From positions 16,565,096 to 16,629,095 of the forward strand of contig CM034100.1 of the NCBI GenBank assembly GCA_019914945.1: a stretch of 64,000 bases of DNA, read 5' to 3'. Origin of the DNA: Typha latifolia. Lineage: Eukaryota > Streptophyta > Magnoliopsida > Poales > Typhaceae. Shown piece by piece: positions 59,035 to 64,000 of this stretch. How positions within the stretch are numbered: the first letter of the stretch is position 1; the number at the start of each line of letters is the position of its first letter. A program made the position numbers and the translations under genes. The notes under the pieces were generated by a model, which was not told the DNA's origin, ran no database searches, and worked only from the letters and a program-made list of their open reading frames with translations.

Positions 59035-61061
59035 GTATTGGTTTCCTCCTTTTGGCTTGTTTGCCCTCTTGGTTGAGCTTTAGTTTCTTCGGTCAATGGT
59101 GCTTGTTTCTTGGATTGTGAGGAATTCTCGGACAGTTTTGAGTTGTTATATTGCGATTAAGACCAATGAGACTAATGTATCCTCTTGGACTTGAAGACTT
59201 GATGATAACCGATAATAATATAAAATTCGTTAATTTTTAATCTTTTGATGTTGATTCTGGTCGGCATTCTTCAAATAATTTCAGGGAAAAAAAAAACCGA
59301 TCATTAGATCTTCCTCAAATAAAATGTTGGCAGCATTTATGTTCTTTTGCTTCATGAATTTGTTGTCATTTTCTTTTACTACAGACAACTCAAACCCATA
59401 TCACAGAAGGGTCCCTGGTGTGGGTCGAGGATCCTGACGAGGCTTGGATAGATGGGGAGGTTGTGGAGGTCAATGGCGATGAGATCAAAGTCAACTGTTG
59501 CTCCGGAAAGACGGTCAGTACACAAAATAAAGGATTGCTTTATTTTTTGGCAATAAGAAAGTTGTTTGGTTGATATTATTTTGTCTAGATTAATATGTCA
59601 TCTACCAAAATGCTTAAAATGTTTTTCCCTTTCTTATTTTTGCGGGCCACAAATCTCACTTCTAGCAGAGGAAGAGGATATTGCATTTAAATATTGAGTT
59701 TAACATCAATTAAAGGAGAAAAAAATTGTAGAAAGAATAGAAAAATTCTAAACCTAAAACCCTTATGGTATAAAATTGTAAATTGTGTGTGTGTGTGTTT
59801 TATTGAACTTATCTAAGAAATATGCTATGCATTGTCGTGATCAAATTGGAGCTTATATATGAGAGCTTTTCATTCTTTGGACTTTTGTTTCCTTTTCATG
59901 GATTGGAATCGACCAGTTTCTGAATTTTAGGATGTGTTTGATTCTCTGCAGATAACAGTTAAGGTCTCCACTGTATATTCTAAGGACCCAGAAGCATCAC
60001 CATTTGGTGTTGATGACATGACAAAGCTAGCATATTTGCATGAACCAGGAGTTATGCAGAACTTAAGATCAAGATACGACATGAATGAAATATATGTAAG
60101 TGAATCTTTGCTAACAGCTTGACTCCTTACCTAAACTGAAGTGTTAGTTGTGTGTGACTAGTGATGGTGACACTACTAATTGGAGTCTATTAACTATCTG
60201 TAATGGATGTGATTGTGCTACCAGACTTATACTGGGAATATACTAATTGCCGTGAATCCCTTTCGAAGACTTCCTCATCTTTATGACAACCACATGATGG
60301 AACAGTATAAAGGGGCAGAATTTGGTGACTTAAACCCCCATCCTTTTGCTGTCGCTGATGCTGCATATAGGTGTGTACTGAGTTTCATACAGATATTAAG
60401 CAAATAAAATTTTGCATTTGCATCACATAGTTTATTAACCTATGCAGACTCATGATGCACGAGAAAGTCAGCCAGTCTATCTTAGTAAGTGGAGAAAGTG
60501 GAGCTGGTAAGACGGAGAGCACCAAAATGCTTATGCGCTATCTAGCTTACATGGGCGGTAAAGCTGAAGTTGAAGCTGAAGGGCGTACTGTGGAACAAAA
60601 AGTTCTGGAGGTTGGACAGTTGCTTACTATTTTTTCTTTCCTTTTGTTTGAGTGATTGTGGGTATGGGATATCAAGGCTCTATTTTCTTCTTGAATGCCT
60701 CTCTTTTCTATGAGTAACATACATGTCTATCTCTTCACTCACAACTTTTTTGATACAGTCAAATCCTGTTCTGGAAGCATTTGGTAATGCAAAGACTGTC
60801 AGAAATAACAACTCAAGGTAATATATGTACACATCTATATATGTATGTTGCAATTTACATTTGATTAGATGTCTTCATATATTGCTATATATATATATCA
60901 GTCGTTTCGGCAAATTTGTGGAGATTCAGTTTGATCAGAAAGGAAGGATTTCAGGAGCTGCAATAAGAACATACCTTCTGGAAAGATCTCGTGTCTGTCA
61001 GATATCTGATCCTGAGAGAAATTACCACTGCTTTTACATGCTGTGTGCTGCACCACCTGAG
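59032..61061 (+). CDS. Class XI myosin heavy chain, N-terminal part (continues past window)
   Basis: 5' partial gene; exons seen: up to 59034, 59385-59513, 59952-60095, 60225-60370, 60448-60610, 60759-60817, 60902-61061, giving 268 residues. Class XI myosins are the actin motors of plant organelle movement and cytoplasmic streaming. The SH3-like N-domain is [19 protein letters not shown]. The motor core follows: [40 protein letters not shown], the P-loop [10 protein letters not shown] at about residue 150, RYLAYMGG, and switch [17 protein letters not shown]. It ends [12 protein letters not shown] to MLCAAPPE at a GT donor. The next expected exon is not found before 64000, so that intron exceeds 2.9 kb. 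The start is inferred: the ATG is the last codon of the first exon and splices in phase 0. Most of the motor, IQ, coiled-coil and cargo domains lie outside. Confidence 0.9.
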
Positions 61062-62667
61062 GTATGGGTTTCTTACATGTTTCTCAACTATTCCTACTTT
61101 TATGCTAATGGTTTTTCATAAGATAGTTTCTACTTCTAGTCATTCTAGTCTCTACTTCTAGTCGTTCTTTTCCTTTACCAATTTCTCTGAAGAACTTGGA
61201 AAAAAGTAGATTCTATAAAATGTAATATGGACTTTACATATAGCAAATGCTGAAGTTGCTGATATGCTAGTTGAGGAAATCTTCCTTATGCCACTTGGCC
61301 CACTTCCAATGATCCAATCTATGATTTAATACATCTACCTGCCCAGCGACCTTCCTTTATTACACAGTGGATACAACGTGTATTCTTGCCAATCCAGAAA
61401 AGGGTACATTAATGATTTACGTTCTTATGTTGCAAACTATAAGGAAAATAGAAATCAAAAGGATGCTACACATGCAAAGAAAAGATTGCTGAAAGATATA
61501 TAGTAAGATATACAGTACAGGGCAAAGATATTGTAGGAAATGATTACCATGGGTCAGAGGATTCTCTTTTGATTAGCTGAATGATTTTATTATTTGAAGT
61601 ACTTTTTTATTGTTATTACTTTACTAAGTTTTTAGGGAAACAGAAGAATAAGATGCTTCACATGATCATCCATACTCGGACAAATATCTAGCTGGCTAGG
61701 CATCTCACATTACAAACCAGGCTCATCTACAACAGTGTTTTAAGCCATGACAAATCAGAGAAAAAGAAAAGGAGAGGGAATACTGAACAATGTCATAAAT
61801 AATAGAGAATGAAGAGAAGTAGATAGAATGGGTTCTGCTCCCTTTGGGCGTAGTTTCTGTTTTTCATCTACTTGTTCAATAAATGAATGAAAAGCTACCT
61901 TGAAGATTTGTAGGAACTTCTCTTTTGTGTCATCGAATTAGTTTACTTTGCTAAAAGAGGCATGATTTAGTAGTAGGATTTCCATAACTCCTATGTATGT
62001 GTATATTGCATATGTTTTCAAATAGAGCACACAATATTCCTTTTCATATGTGTGAGGGTTGATTTGACGAAAGCATGACATACGCATTCTTACTCTATAA
62101 TCAAGTAGGTTTTATGGCCTTATGAAACACATAGAGTCTTATTTGCACCTCCACTAGAGCTAGCCATACTAATTGGCGGTCAAAAGCTTGTCCTTGTTGG
62201 CATTCTCAAAATCTACTGCCAAAGTCCAACTATGTTATGAACCAGATATGGATCAATTTGTTCGTAAGAAAACTATGATATTTTTATAGATAGTAACTTC
62301 ACGAGTTAGGATTCTTTTGACTTTAATTTCATGTGATTCCGAGTTTGAAGTGAAAAGATAAAAATAAAACAATGAAGAAAGGTCGGAACCATACAGAATT
62401 ATAAATATTTGATGTTGTGATAGTCGTCGGAGGGTGACAGACGGCTAAGGGTGGTGGTGGACGGCTGTAAGGTAGGACAACTCGTGGAGGAAGATGATGG
62501 CTAGAGTCTGGAAAGAGAAGATGGGCAGTAATGGAGGTGATGATGGAAAATTAATTTACTTCTACTCTTAGTTTACTCTTATGACTACTCATATGTTACT
62601 CTCACTCTTACTCCTAAGATGAACTAAGACTAAAATATAATTCTCAATTCTTCAATGGATGATTAAA

Positions 62668-63464
62668 CAAGGTTCCTAGTATCGGGATCGGTATCGGTTA
62701 TATCGGCTGTTCATATCAAATCAGATTATTTTTTAATTACGTAAAATTTTAAATATTTGAAAAATGCAGAATTTTTTTTGTAAAAGTTTAGAAAAAATGA
62801 AAGAAAAATAAGAAAATAAAATTTACTCACATATGAAGCCTAAAAACTTAAAAAATATATTAACTTACTTAAAATTCAAAACTTTGATGAATACCGAGCT
62901 CTTTCTCTCTATTCTCTCTTCTCAAAATTCAAAACTTACTAAAAAATTACTTACATAGACAAGGTTCTCCTTTTTTCTTTACTTTTTCCCTCTTTTCTTT
63001 CTCTTAAGCTCTCAGCAACTAGTGTTGCTGCTGTAGGTGCGTCATAGCGCCTGGTATTGCTGCAGTGCACTGCAATACCTGCTGCTGCTTCACCGTAGCA
63101 CTTGTTGTTGCTTCACTGTAGCACCTATTGCTGCTTTACTGCAGTAGCAACAATAGAGGTCGTCGGATTTACTCGGTGCAAAAAGAGAAATAGAGAGGGA
63201 ATGAGAGAGGAATTAAAAAACTGGAAAAAAAATTCACTTGAAGTTGCTGAAGGTTGAGGTTGTCGGATCTTTGTCAGAAGTCGAGGTCGTCGAAGATCTA
63301 CTCGGTCGTGGGTGAAGAGATGAGAAAGAAGAGAAAAAAAGAAAGAGAGAGAGAGAGAAGGAGAAGCAGGTGGGTGGGGTCCGGGTCGGATCCGACCCGT
63401 TCTCACCCGTATTGGCTGATCGAGCCTGAAACGGATCGGGTATCAGTTGAAACTGGGAATCTTG
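62668..63464. mobile_element. MITE-like element with 7-bp target-site duplication
   Basis: A 797-bp block with terminal inverted repeats CAAGGTTCCTAGT (left) and, on the complement, CAAGATTCCCAGT (right), 11 of 13 identical. It is flanked by GATTAAA at 62661-62667 and 63465-63471. ATCGG-rich words lie inside both ends. No transposase ORF. A 7-8 bp duplication suggests a hAT-like origin, but the termini are not diagnostic. It is in the long myosin intron. Confidence 0.65.
63015..63152. repeat. TGC/CTG-rich degenerate repeat
   Basis: A patch of about 138 bp with repeated TTGCTGCTTCAC, CTGTAGCACCT and GTAGCACTTGTTG words, units of roughly 27-30 bp, inside the MITE-like element of the myosin intron. 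Confidence 0.6.
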
Positions 63465-63534
63465 GATTAAATAAAAGAGCCCAATCCCTCTATATATAGA
63501 GACTGGGTATAATGAGTCATAATAGGACTAGCCC

Positions 63535-63766
63535 TAAAAGCTTATACGACTTGAATTAGGATTTGTTTTAAATACTTGCATGATTTAGTTGGACCCGTTT
63601 TAGATGTTTATATGACTTACCTTAAATGCTTATATAACTTAACTAAACTTATCTTAAATATTTATATGGCTTAATTGGACTTATCTTTAAGACTTATATT
63701 ACTTAATTAAATTTATCTTAAAGACTTATATGACATTATAAGATTTGCCTTAAGGGCTTACATAAG
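63535..63766. repeat. Degenerate minisatellite, about 33-bp unit
   Basis: Seven or eight diverged units built on AAGACTTATATGACTTAATT followed by a ARACTTATCTTA-like segment. It starts about 65 bp after the MITE's right target duplication and is AT-rich and intronic. Confidence 0.8.
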
Positions 63767-64000
63767 AGATAAGTATGAATCAATTAAAAGACAAATAAAC
63801 TCGATCCATCAACCCCATTATCCTCATGATGTGATCTGACTTGACTTGATTTGCATCAAACTAAGTATTTTTCATAATCAGCCATTCTAGTGAACTTTGT
63901 TTATTCCATTTTCCTCATGTTCCAATCATTTGATGACTAGAAGTACAACACTGCCATTTGACTTTGCAAGAAAAAGTTCATGTGAATTTAAAGTTTTAGG

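Larger units (their letters stand above)
61062..64000 (+). other. Long myosin intron running off the window
   Basis: No myosin-like exon is visible between the donor at 61062 and the window edge. The intron holds a MITE-like element, a TGC-rich simple-repeat patch near 63015-63150 and a minisatellite. The rest is AT-rich with no gene. Confidence 0.7.

Overview
The window is nuclear DNA of a flowering plant. Genes carry GT-AG introns, four encode chloroplast photosystem or plastid-type proteins, and one encodes a class XI myosin. The GC-rich 5' coding exons set in AT-rich flanks, the many GA/CT microsatellites in leaders and introns, and the exact match to plant miR398 point to a monocot, probably not a grass. 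The species cannot be fixed from sequence alone. All exon models were built by hand from splice sites and reading phase.

Layout, left to right. AWPM-19 membrane protein (+, with ABRE/DRE promoter); WDR70-type WD40 protein (+, 8 exons); plastid folate/biopterin transporter (-); Psb28 of photosystem II (-) head-to-head with PsaE of photosystem I (+); F-box protein (-, 4 exons); intronless SUVH2/SUVH9-type SRA-SET protein (+); an unrecognised 137-aa Cys-rich tail-anchored protein (+); ANKRD13-type ankyrin/GPCR-chaperone protein (-); an intronless family-1 UDP-glycosyltransferase (-); a MIR398 locus (+) with five GTAC copper-response cores packed just upstream of its TATA box; a nine-coding-exon RNase H1-like gene (-) whose introns host a degenerate LTR retroelement and two MITEs; an intronless PPR protein (+) divergent from it; and the 5' part of a class XI myosin (+), which runs off the right edge through a long intron containing another MITE and a minisatellite.

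The strongest finds are the miR398 hairpin with its copper-type promoter, the Psb28-PsaE bidirectional intergenic region (452 bp, with a TATA-like core at its midpoint), a duplicated 96-nt exon in the RNase H gene, two MITE-like elements with intact target-site duplications, and a series of exact 35-69 bp tandem duplications in introns. I found no CRISPR array, operon, tRNA or rRNA gene. No clearly new multi-gene system is evident.
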